The notes under the pieces were generated by a model that was not told the origin of the DNA, searched no databases, and saw nothing but the letters and a program-made list of their open reading frames with translations. From assembly GCF_900129305.1 (NCBI RefSeq), contig NZ_FQVB01000006.1:62001-126000 (forward strand): a stretch of DNA of 64,000 bases. The letters are read 5' to 3'. Below, piece by piece: positions 1-6,853 of this stretch. Every line of letters starts with the position of its first letter. Position 1 is the stretch's first letter. The stretch comes from Desulfacinum infernum DSM 9756. GTDB taxonomy: Bacteria > Desulfobacterota > Syntrophobacteria > Syntrophobacterales > DSM-9756. A program made the position numbers and the translations under genes.

Positions 1-354
1 GATCCGAGCCACCACCCGACCGTTCCCATCCACCATGCCGCACAGGTCCAGACCGGCCGCCCGGGCCAGGTTTTCCAAAAGGCGCAGCAGCCGGGCCGGT
101 TGGTCCTCTTCCGCGGAGCCGCTCCAACCCGTACCGGCCAGAGCCGCTTCCAGACCCAGCTGCACCTGGTGCACCTGCTCGTCCACCATGAGGCGCGCGG
201 CGTTCAAGTCCGTTTCGATCCGCCCGGACACCTCGCCCACGTAGGCCTGGTACAGCAGGTGAGCCCCCACGATCAGGGACGTCACGCCTACCAGGAAGGA
301 AACACCCAGGAAGCTCACGATGAGCTTGGTTCTTGTCTTTTTCAAGAGTTGCAC
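1..354 (-). CDS. Membrane sensor protein, probably histidine kinase (partial, N-terminus only)
   Basis: The 118 visible codons run off the left edge of the window. The GTG start is chosen for a GGGAG ribosome site 8-10 bases upstream; a TTG three codons later is possible. Residues 1-10 are basic (VQLLKKTRTK) and are followed by one hydrophobic segment at about 11-32 (LIVSFLGVSFLVGVTSLIVG). After that comes a hydrophilic region that looks like an extracytoplasmic sensor domain (..YQAYVGEVSGRIETDLNAAR..). This is the usual start of a periplasmic-sensing two-component kinase, and the neighbouring kinase and regulators fit. The catalytic part lies outside the window, so a methyl-accepting or cyclase protein cannot be excluded. 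Confidence 0.6.
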   Translation of the reverse strand, partial: MQLLKKTRTKLIVSFLGVSFLVGVTSLIVGAHLLYQAYVGEVSGRIETDLNAARLMVDEQVHQVQLGLEAALAGTGWSGSAEEDQPARLLRLLENLARAAGLDLCGMVDGNGRVVARI

Positions 355-409
355 GAAAGGTTTTCTCCCAGCCGGATTGGATGACGGCCTCCCATGAGGC
401 GACCCCTAC

Positions 410-434
410 GGGCGGGCTAAAAGCCCGCCCCTAC
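410..434. repeat. REP-like palindrome
   Basis: GGGCGGGC, an AT-rich loop, then GCCCGCCC with a CTAC foot. It lies between two divergent kinase genes. The same hairpin recurs at about fifteen intergenic places in this window. Confidence 0.75.
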
Positions 435-604
435 TTCAACGCCTTGCCCCCACACATGTCTCACCCCATACCCCATATCCCTTATCCCGTGCCCCCCACT
501 CCCCCTTACGCTCGAAGGCTCGCGATGGTATGCTTACGGGCGCCCGAGCCTCGCGGCCGAAGCGCCTCCGCGGGGCGTGGATGAACCCAAGCCGGGAGTA
601 TCCC

Positions 605-1375
605 ATGAAAGACGGAACCGCCGCAACTTTTCAGGAACACACCATCGCCATCTCCCGGCCCTTGGTGCACGAAATCAACAACGCCCTCACGGGCGTCCTC
701 ACCTTTTCCAAACTGGCCGCAAGAAAAGTTTCCGAGATGGAATCTCTCCCTCGGGGGTTTTCGGAATTGATGGCTCAGCTGGAAGTGAGCGCCCAGCGGT
801 CGGCGGTCCTGGCCAAGGCTCTTCTGGATTTCCTTCCCAAGGCCCCCTTGGCCTGGGAGTCGACGGACTTGGTCGCCCTGGTGGAAAAGGCCCTGGCGGA
901 CCCGCCTCCCCTCCGGGAAAACTCGGTCCGCACCTCCCCGGCGATTAAGATGGATCTCCCCGGCGAACCGGTGGCGACCCAGGCCTGCCCCGGCCTTTTG
1001 TCCCAAGCCCTGAGGGCCCTGGCGGCCAACGCCTTGGAGGCCGCCCTGGAGGCCCTTCCGGAGCGTCCTCCGCGGATCGCAGTCCGGCTTTGCACCAGCG
1101 AGGGCATCGCCCGGATCCTGGTGGAAGACTCGGGATCGGGAGTTCCCGGGCATCTGACCGAGCGGATCTTTGAACCCTTTTTTACAACCAAAGCCGCCGG
1201 AGAACACTTGGGCCTGGGTCTGTACGTGGCGCGCGCGGCGGCCCGCCTTCACGGCGGCGACCTCCACCTGGAATCCACGGGCGATGCAGGTTCCCGGTTC
1301 GTCCTGTGGTTCCTTTTGAAGGAACCCCCACAGCGGCCCGTTTCCTGGGAGGCTGTCCGAAAACGTCGTGGATGA
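605..1375 (+). CDS. Cytoplasmic sensor histidine kinase
   Basis: This 256-residue protein has no membrane segment. Residues 10-30 contain the phospho-acceptor H-box (PLVHEINNALTGVLTFSKL). The HATPase part follows: an N-box (ALAANALEAALE), G1 (VEDSGSGVP), F-box (IFEPFFTTK) and G2 (GLGLYVARA). The ATG at 605 is preferred over upstream ATGs because GGGAG lies about 8 bases before it. There is no recognisable input domain, so it may be told its signal by a partner protein. The natural partner is the NtrC-type regulator at 1997, although 620 bp of repeat elements now separate them. The last nine codons and the stop lie inside a mobile-element terminus that begins at about 1348, so the C-terminal tail (EAVRKRRG) is repeat-derived. 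Confidence 0.85.
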   Translation: MKDGTAATFQEHTIAISRPLVHEINNALTGVLTFSKLAARKVSEMESLPRGFSELMAQLEVSAQRSAVLAKALLDFLPKAPLAWESTDLVALVEKALADPPPLRENSVRTSPAIKMDLPGEPVATQACPGLLSQALRALAANALEAALEALPERPPRIAVRLCTSEGIARILVEDSGSGVPGHLTERIFEPFFTTKAAGEHLGLGLYVARAAARLHGGDLHLESTGDAGSRFVLWFLLKEPPQRPVSWEAVRKRRG

Positions 1376-1565
1376 TCTTTTTTCTCGTAGCGCAGCCCTT
1401 TAGGGCTGCGGAAGAACCCCCGAATGTTGGATGGGCCATCGCGCATTTCTTGTCGTTTCATGGAGTTGCGAAGGCCCTTTCCCGCGGGGCTAAAGCCCCG
1501 CGGCTACGAAAAGAGGCGCCATAGCCGGGGCTCATGTCTCGGAGAGCCATTGTCGGACAGGCTCC
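1348..1565 (+). mobile_element. MITE-like element T1, type A (about 218 bp)
   Basis: The termini are imperfect inverted repeats: GGAGGCTGTCCGAAAACG on the left and the complement of GGAGCCTGTCCGACAATGG on the right. The core has a GTAG-footed hairpin (GCAGCCCTTTAGGGCTGC) and, about 100 bp on, a second hairpin (CCGCGGGGCTAAAGCCCCGCGG) with a CTAC foot facing the other way. It carries no gene. It overlaps the 3' end of the kinase gene. Confidence 0.75.
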
Positions 1566-1567
1566 TA

Positions 1568-1710
1568 GGAGGCTGTCCGAGAACTCCCGCCAACCGTCAC
1601 TCCCGCGCAAGCGGGAGTCCATAACCTATTGGAAATTCTGGATCCCCGCTTTCGCGGGGATGACGGCTGGACGTTGGAAAGGGCAAATGAGCCATTTTCA
1701 GACACGCTCC
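1568..1710 (+). mobile_element. MITE-like element T2, type B (about 143 bp)
   Basis: It has the same terminal inverted repeat as T1 but a different core. The core has two hairpins: CACTCCCGCGCAAGCGGGAG and GGATCCCCGC-TTTC-GCGGGGAT. The second hairpin resembles the widespread dRS3-like repeats. It abuts T1 with a 2-bp TA between them. Confidence 0.75.
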
Positions 1711-1711
1711 T

Positions 1712-1928
1712 GCGAGGTTGCCTGAAAACGTTAAGGATAACCTCTTTTTTCGTAGCGCAGCCCTTTGCGGCTGCGGAGGAATCCACGAACGTCGGATGGG
1801 CCACCGGGTGTTGCCCGTCACCTCATGGGGTTGCGATGACCCCTTCCCGCGGGGCTGAAGCCCCGCGGCTACGAAGGAAATGCAATTCCGCGCCATCTTG
1901 AGCCAAGAGCCGTTGCCGGACAAGCTCC
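1712..1928 (+). mobile_element. MITE-like element T3, type A (about 217 bp)
   Basis: A second type-A copy in the same orientation as T1. The hairpins are GCAGCCCTTTGCGGCTGC and CCGCGGGGCTGAAGCCCCGCGG. The termini are more diverged (GAGGTTGCCTGAAAACG on the left). Together T1-T3 fill the gap between kinase and regulator. Confidence 0.7.
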
Positions 1929-1996
1929 CCGGGGGCGCGTCTCGTCCTTTGTTGTCGCGGGCTGATTGTGATGCAAGTTCATAGGAGGCCGGTCCC

Positions 1997-3379
1997 ATGA
2001 CCGAAACGACTTCAGAAGACCGCTTCAAAATCCTCATCGTGGACGACGACCTCCACGTGCGCCTTGCCCTTTCCCAATGGCTCGAAGAAGACGGCTACGT
2101 GGTGGACTCGGCCCAGGACGCCCCATCGGCCCTTCAGCTCTTCCATGAATCATCCTGGGACGTGGTTCTTCTCGACCTCCGCATCCCGGGCGGCGACGGA
2201 ATCCAGCTTCTCAAGCAGATCAAAAGCACGGCCCCTCATACGGTGGTTTTCATGATGACGGGCTACGCCACCATCGACTCGTCGGTGGCGGCCATGAAGG
2301 AAGGCGCCTACGACTACATCGTCAAACCGGTGGACCCCGAAAAGCTCTCTACGGCCCTTCGCGCCGTCCTCAACCGCCGCCGACAGGTGGCCCGAACCCC
2401 GGAGGAATCCCCACCGCCCGGCACGCCGGTTCGCTTCCACAATATCATCGGCAGAAGCGCTCCCATGCAGCGCATCTTCGAACTGATCCGGCGGGTGGCG
2501 GACACCAACGCCACGGTGCTCATCACGGGCGAGACCGGCACGGGAAAGGAGCTGGTGGCTCGAGCCATTCACAGCCAAAGTCTCCGACGTTTCGGGCCTT
2601 TCGTGGCCGTAAGCTGCAGCGCCATCCCGGAAAACCTCCTGGAAAGCGAACTCTTCGGCTACGAAAAAGGGGCCTTCACCGGCGCCGAGCGCCTGAAGCA
2701 GGGCCGGTTCGAACAGGCGGACGGCGGCACGCTCTTCCTGGACGAGGTGGGGGAGCTCTCGCCGGGGATCCAGGTCAAACTCCTGCGGGTCCTCCAGGAA
2801 AGATCCTTCCAGCGGCTGGGAGGCACGGAAACCGTTTCCGTGGACGTGCGCCTGGTGGCGGCCACCAACCGAAATCTTTGGCGGGAAGTGGAGCAGGGCC
2901 GCTTTCGAAGCGATCTGCTCTACCGCCTGAACGTGGTCCATCTGCACCTTCCGCCCTTGCGGGAAAGAATCGAAGACGTGCCGCTGCTGGCCGCCGCCTT
3001 CATGAAGAGGTTCAGCGACGAATACGGTCGGGACTTCCGGCGGATCTCGCCGGCCGCAGTGGAACGGATGCGGGCCTATTCCTGGCCCGGAAACGTGCGT
3101 GAGCTGGAAAACACCGTGGCCCGGGCGGTGGCCCTCCACGCCGGTCCCACCCTGGAAGACTGGCACCTTCCCTTCGGTGAGCCCATCCGGGAAAAGCCTC
3201 CTTCGGAGCCGGATTCCGAACCGCGGAGCCTTCGGGAAGTGGAGCGGCGCCACATTCAAAAGATGCTGGAACGGTTCCACTGGAACATCTCCCAGACGGC
3301 CCGGGTTCTGGAAATCGATCGCACCACGCTGCACAAGAAGATCAAGAAATACGGGCTGAAACCTCTCGGGCGCCCGTGA
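1997..3379 (+). CDS. NtrC-family sigma-54-dependent response regulator
   Basis: At 460 residues it has the normal length for the class. The receiver is at about 10-125, with acidic pocket DDD at 16-18 and phospho-acceptor D60 (VVLLDLRIPGGDG). The AAA+ domain is at about 148-385, with Walker A GETGTGKE, the sigma-54-contacting GAFTGA loop and Walker B FLDEVGEL. A Fis-type helix-turn-helix is at the C-terminus (ISQTARVLEIDRTTLHKKIKK). An AGGAGG site stands 8 bases before the ATG. It should activate sigma-54 promoters when phosphorylated, most likely by the kinase at 605. A candidate sigma-54 promoter lies just downstream at 3735. Confidence 0.95.
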   Translation: MTETTSEDRFKILIVDDDLHVRLALSQWLEEDGYVVDSAQDAPSALQLFHESSWDVVLLDLRIPGGDGIQLLKQIKSTAPHTVVFMMTGYATIDSSVAAMKEGAYDYIVKPVDPEKLSTALRAVLNRRRQVARTPEESPPPGTPVRFHNIIGRSAPMQRIFELIRRVADTNATVLITGETGTGKELVARAIHSQSLRRFGPFVAVSCSAIPENLLESELFGYEKGAFTGAERLKQGRFEQADGGTLFLDEVGELSPGIQVKLLRVLQERSFQRLGGTETVSVDVRLVAATNRNLWREVEQGRFRSDLLYRLNVVHLHLPPLRERIEDVPLLAAAFMKRFSDEYGRDFRRISPAAVERMRAYSWPGNVRELENTVARAVALHAGPTLEDWHLPFGEPIREKPPSEPDSEPRSLREVERRHIQKMLERFHWNISQTARVLEIDRTTLHKKIKKYGLKPLGRP

Positions 3380-3734
3380 CCGAGGCGGTTCGCCACACCT
3401 GTGGTCTTTTCCCACAGATACCCCTCCGGACCGATCCCACCTTTCTTTCGGCCCCCAAAACGGCCCCTCGGAGGCCCGGACTGTGGTTTTTCGCCTCACC
3501 TCCTCCGGCGGTCAGATCCAGGAAGCCGCCCTGCCATCCATGAAAGACCGGACCCGGCGAGACCCTTCCGTGCGAGCGCCGAGAAGGGCACCGACCCGGC
3601 CGCCGCGGCCTTCGCCACTTCCACAACATGCGGACACCACAGAGTTTTCTCGCCATCCCCGGAAGTTTCCGCAGCCCTTTGCGTCCCCGGCCCCGTGAGC
3701 TCCCAAGGGCTCATTTTTGCGATTCGACGAAGCC
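3380..3734. other. Intergenic region, possible activator-binding region
   Basis: No credible gene lies here. A short inverted repeat (CTGTGG-TCTTTTC-CCACAG, about 3398-3416) follows the regulator gene. The rest may hold upstream activator sites for the sigma-54 promoter at 3735, but I see no clear repeated motif. Confidence 0.4.
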
Positions 3735-3749
3735 TGGCACGCATCGTGC
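3735..3749 (+). promoter_or_regulatory. Candidate sigma-54 promoter (-24/-12)
   Basis: TGGCACG-CATC-GTGC matches the consensus TGGCACG-N4-TTGC with one mismatch. The GG (3736-3737) and GC (3748-3749) have the required 12-base offset. It would start RNA near 3761, about 85 bases before the receiver-protein ATG at 3846. The adjacent NtrC-type gene makes this use plausible. Confidence 0.6.
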
Positions 3750-3845
3750 CTTGGTGTTCGGGCACCACACGGGGCCGACGGGTCCCGTCCAATGCCAATA
3801 GGGACGAGATGAGCGCCTTCGGGCCTGAAAGAAAGGAGAAACGCC

Positions 3846-4463
3846 ATGTTGAACGCCCTTGTGATCGACGACGAAAGCATCGTGTTGGATTCCATCGCTT
3901 CCATCCTGAGAGGCGAAAACTTTTCCGTGGACCTGTCCCGGGACGGACGCCAGGGGTTGGACCGGGCTCTTCGCCGCAACTACGACGTAGTTCTCACGGA
4001 CATCCGGATGCCCGAACTGAACGGTCTCGACGTGCTGCGCCGGATCAAAGAGAACAAGCCCCACGTTCCGGTGATCGTAATCACCGGGTACGGTTCCGTG
4101 GATTCGGCTGTGGACGCCATGAAATCGGGCGCGGCCAACTACCTGGAAAAGCCCTTCACACCGCGCCAGATCATCGAAGCGGTGGTTCAGGCCGTGGGCC
4201 TGCGCAAGGGGCATCCCTTCGGCGCCGACCCCGTCGTGCACCCCTATGAGGTGGAACGGGTGCTGACCCAGGCGGCCCGCGACCCGGAAAGGGCCCGCGC
4301 GCTCCTGGAGGACGGCCCCCGGGCCCTGCCCGACCGGCTGACCACGGCGGAAAAGTGCGCCATCCTTTCCGGAGACGTCGCGTGGCTGGAACAGCGTCTG
4401 GGAACCCTCACGGGGGAAGAAAGAAGTATTCTGGAATCCCGCCTGAGCGCGGAAATCTGGTAA
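3846..4463 (+). CDS. Response regulator, receiver plus uncharacterised C-terminal region
   Basis: At 205 residues, the receiver is at 1-120: DDE at 8-10, phospho-acceptor D52 (VVLTDIRMPELNG), and a conserved Lys in the motif YLEKPF. The remaining roughly 85 residues are helical and charged and have no DNA-binding or enzymatic motif that I recognise. The ATG has AAAGGAG about 8 bases upstream. A candidate sigma-54 promoter precedes it, and the NtrC-type regulator upstream is the likely activator. It may be a phospho-relay intermediate or act through protein contacts. Confidence 0.85.
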   Translation: MLNALVIDDESIVLDSIASILRGENFSVDLSRDGRQGLDRALRRNYDVVLTDIRMPELNGLDVLRRIKENKPHVPVIVITGYGSVDSAVDAMKSGAANYLEKPFTPRQIIEAVVQAVGLRKGHPFGADPVVHPYEVERVLTQAARDPERARALLEDGPRALPDRLTTAEKCAILSGDVAWLEQRLGTLTGEERSILESRLSAEIW

Positions 4464-4505
4464 TATCTGTGAGTTGAGCGATTCTTTTCCATGGTGCGGT
4501 TCCGG

Positions 4506-4529
4506 CGGGCGGGCGTAAAGCCCGCCCCG
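4506..4529. repeat. REP-like palindrome
   Basis: GGGCGGGCGTAAAGCCCGCCCC, the common REP hairpin, sits downstream of the receiver gene. It may also end transcription. Confidence 0.7.
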
Positions 4530-4545
4530 ACCTGCTCCTCCCATC

Positions 4546-4580
4546 CCTCATCACCCATCACCCGTCACCCATCACCCGTC
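4546..4580 (-). repeat. Heptanucleotide array
   Basis: Read on the minus strand, this is about five units of TGATGGG/TGACGGG. Unlike five other arrays in the window it is not joined to a stop codon. Confidence 0.65.
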
Positions 4581-4679
4581 CCCCGGTTCACGCAGTCAAA
4601 TTGCAAAATCCCGCCGTTTTGGTATCATCGGGACTCCATCCGCTCGTGACCCTTTTCCAAGACGAAAGGAGATGACCCC

Positions 4680-5408
4680 GTGCCCTCCCGCCTCCATCCT
4701 TTGCAGGCCGTCATTTTCGATTTCGACGGCGTGGTGGTGGATTCCGAACCTCTCCATTACAAGGCCTTCATGGAGACCCTGGCCCCCTTCCACCTTCAAC
4801 ACGATTACGACGTGTACGTGGAGCGCTACATCGGCTTCGACGACCGGGACGCCTTTCGGGCCATCTTCGAGGATGCCGGGCGCCCCCTTCCCGCGGACCT
4901 GTTCGAGCGCCTGATCTACGAAAAGCAAGGGGCCTTCAAGAGGATCGTGTCCAAAGAGCTCCGACCTTTTCCCGGCGTGCACCGGCTGGTGCAGGAGCTG
5001 GTTCGGGAGGAGGTGCCGCTGGCCATCGCTTCCGGGTCCGCCCGAGAGGAGATCCTGCTCATGCTGGATGTGCTGGGACTCAAGCAATCCTTTCCCGTGA
5101 TCGTGACGGCGGACGACGTGGCCCGCAGCAAACCCGATCCGGAAAGCTACATCCTGGCCGTCCGGCTCCTGCGGGACCGGGGCTACCTGCCGAACATCGC
5201 CTCGGGCCCGCCGGAGGGATGCCTGGTGATCGAGGACACGCCCACGGGCATCGAAGCCGCCAAGGCGGCCGGGCTCTTCGTGGTGGCCGTGGCCCATTCG
5301 TTCCCCGTGGAGGCTCTGGGGCCGGCGGACCGTGCCGTACCGGCCTTGTCGGATCTTTCTGGGGATCTGTTGCGCTCGTTCATTCGGGATGCAGACCAAA
5401 GGGCATAA
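4680..5408 (+). CDS. HAD-superfamily hydrolase (phosphoglycolate phosphatase / beta-phosphoglucomutase-like)
   Basis: This 242-residue protein starts at a GTG with AAGGAG 8 bases upstream. HAD motif I is DFDGVVVDSE (residues 14-23), with the nucleophile Asp and the general acid two residues later. Motif II is ASGSA, motif III Lys is in SKPDPE, and motif IV is EDTPTGIEAAKAAG. The helical cap lies between motifs I and II, as in subfamily IA. The substrate cannot be read from the sequence. It is 12 bp upstream of the M24 peptidase, so the two are probably cotranscribed. Confidence 0.9.
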   Translation: MPSRLHPLQAVIFDFDGVVVDSEPLHYKAFMETLAPFHLQHDYDVYVERYIGFDDRDAFRAIFEDAGRPLPADLFERLIYEKQGAFKRIVSKELRPFPGVHRLVQELVREEVPLAIASGSAREEILLMLDVLGLKQSFPVIVTADDVARSKPDPESYILAVRLLRDRGYLPNIASGPPEGCLVIEDTPTGIEAAKAAGLFVVAVAHSFPVEALGPADRAVPALSDLSGDLLRSFIRDADQRA

Positions 5409-5420
5409 GGAGGGAGGCCC

Positions 5421-6617
5421 ATGCGGATCGTGCCGTCGGAAGAGATCGCCGGACGTCTCGTGACCTTTCAGGCCGGGTTGAAAAAACTCGAGGTTCAGGG
5501 CGCCGTCATTCGCCAGAACACCGATCTCTACTACTTCACGGGAACGGTCCAGGACGGATACCTCATCGTGCCCGCTGAAGGAAAACCGGTCTTCGCCGTA
5601 CGGAGGGACGTGCGGCGGGCCGAAGAGCAGTCGCCGCTTCGCCCCATCGTTCCCCTGGGGAACCTCAAGGAGCTTCCCGCCCTGGTGGACGAGGCCGTGG
5701 GCGCGCCCGCCCCGCGCACCCTGGGTCTGGAACTGGACGTCCTGCCGGCGGCCACCTTCTTCTTCTTCGATGAGAAACTCTTTCCCAAGGACCACCTGGT
5801 GGACGTGGGCGGCCTCATCCGCCAGGTCCGCATGGTCAAGTCGGCCTGGGAGCTTTCCATGATGCGCGAAGCGGCCCGGATTTCCCACGCCGTGGCCCGG
5901 GCTGTTCCCAACCTCGTCCGGGAGGGGATGAGTGAATGGGACCTCATGGCGGAGCTGCAGCGGGTGGCCCTTCTCCACGGACACTTGGGCTTCTCCAGAG
6001 TTCGGGCATTCAACCTGGAGATCTTCTTCGGCCATATTCTTTCCGGACCGGAAGCGGCCACCCCCTCCTACGCCGACTCCCCCACGGGAGGCCCCGGCGT
6101 CAGCCCGGCCTTCGGTCAGGGTTCCGGTGCGCGGGCCCTGAAGCGCGGGGACCTCATCAGCGTGGACACCATGATGAACCGACACGGCTACCTGAACGAC
6201 CAGACGCGAAACTTCAGCCTGGGAGAGCCCCATCCGCAACTCCGGGAGACCTACGACCTTTGCCGGGACCTTCACCAGTGGCTGAAGGAAAACGCCAAGC
6301 CCGGGGCGGTCACGGGCGAGCTCTACGATGCCGCCTTGGAGTTGGTGAAGAAGGCGGGCCGGCTGGAGAACTTCATGGGGCCCGGCGGCAGCGGCGTCTC
6401 CTTTCTCGCCCACGGACTGGGCCTGGAAGTGGACGAATTTCCCTTCATCGCCCGGGGTCAGAAGATGGTCTTGCAGGAGGGCATGACCCTCGCCTTCGAG
6501 CCCAAGTGGGCCATCCCCGGCGTGGGCATCGCCGGATTTGAAAACACCTACGTGGTCACTCCCGACGGGCTGGAATCCCTCAACATCACCCCGGAGGATC
6601 TGGTGGTGATTTCGTGA
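5421..6617 (+). CDS. M24-family metallopeptidase (Xaa-Pro aminopeptidase-like)
   Basis: This 398-residue protein has an N-terminal creatinase-like domain (about 1-145) and a C-terminal pita-bread domain. The five metal ligands can be matched: two Asp in VDTMMNRHGYLNDQTRNF, a His in AHGLGLEVDEFP, a Glu in AFEPKWAIPG and a Glu in FENTYVV. AAGGAGGG precedes the ATG. It probably removes N-terminal residues from peptides with proline at position 2 in the cytoplasm; creatinase-like activity is less likely. The stop codon is the first triplet of a heptamer array. Confidence 0.9.
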   Translation: MRIVPSEEIAGRLVTFQAGLKKLEVQGAVIRQNTDLYYFTGTVQDGYLIVPAEGKPVFAVRRDVRRAEEQSPLRPIVPLGNLKELPALVDEAVGAPAPRTLGLELDVLPAATFFFFDEKLFPKDHLVDVGGLIRQVRMVKSAWELSMMREAARISHAVARAVPNLVREGMSEWDLMAELQRVALLHGHLGFSRVRAFNLEIFFGHILSGPEAATPSYADSPTGGPGVSPAFGQGSGARALKRGDLISVDTMMNRHGYLNDQTRNFSLGEPHPQLRETYDLCRDLHQWLKENAKPGAVTGELYDAALELVKKAGRLENFMGPGGSGVSFLAHGLGLEVDEFPFIARGQKMVLQEGMTLAFEPKWAIPGVGIAGFENTYVVTPDGLESLNITPEDLVVIS

Positions 6618-6643
6618 TGGGTGACGAGTGATGGGTGACGAGC
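6615..6643 (+). repeat. Stop-codon-anchored heptanucleotide array
   Basis: The units TGATGGG, TGACGAG, TGATGGG, TGACGAG begin exactly at the TGA of the M24 peptidase gene. Stops fall in successive frames because the unit is 7 bp. Confidence 0.8.
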
Positions 6644-6717
6644 CTGAATCTGGGAGATGGTCTGAAAGCCCTGAAGGGAGGGCGCAAAGCCCGCCCCTAG
6701 TCCGCCAGCTCTCGGGC

Positions 6718-6785
6718 CTAGGGCGAACAATTATTCGCCCCAACAGGCCGCGCGCTCGAACGGAACGAGGTCGCGTTTCATATAA
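6718..6785. repeat. Intergenic palindrome, family I copy
   Basis: GGGCGAACAATTATTCGCCCC followed by a partly conserved tail (CAGGCCG..CGAACGGAA). It is homologous to the copy at 55540-55610. A REP-like hairpin (GGGCGCAAAGCCCGCCC) lies just before it at about 6678-6699. Confidence 0.6.
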
Positions 6786-6853
6786 AATCGCCCGGCTTAG
6801 CTACGAAACAAGACGGATCCCCTGTCGGCGCCGCCTGCCAGTGCCGCCGGGGG

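Noticed and set aside
1376-1900. Several 60-140 residue ORFs in the repeat-filled gaps
   Set aside because: They translate palindromes of MITE-like elements and recur wherever the elements do.
3401-4249. 282-residue frame over the 3.4-4.2 kb region
   Set aside because: It overlaps the receiver gene in another frame, is rich in Arg/Pro and has no motif.
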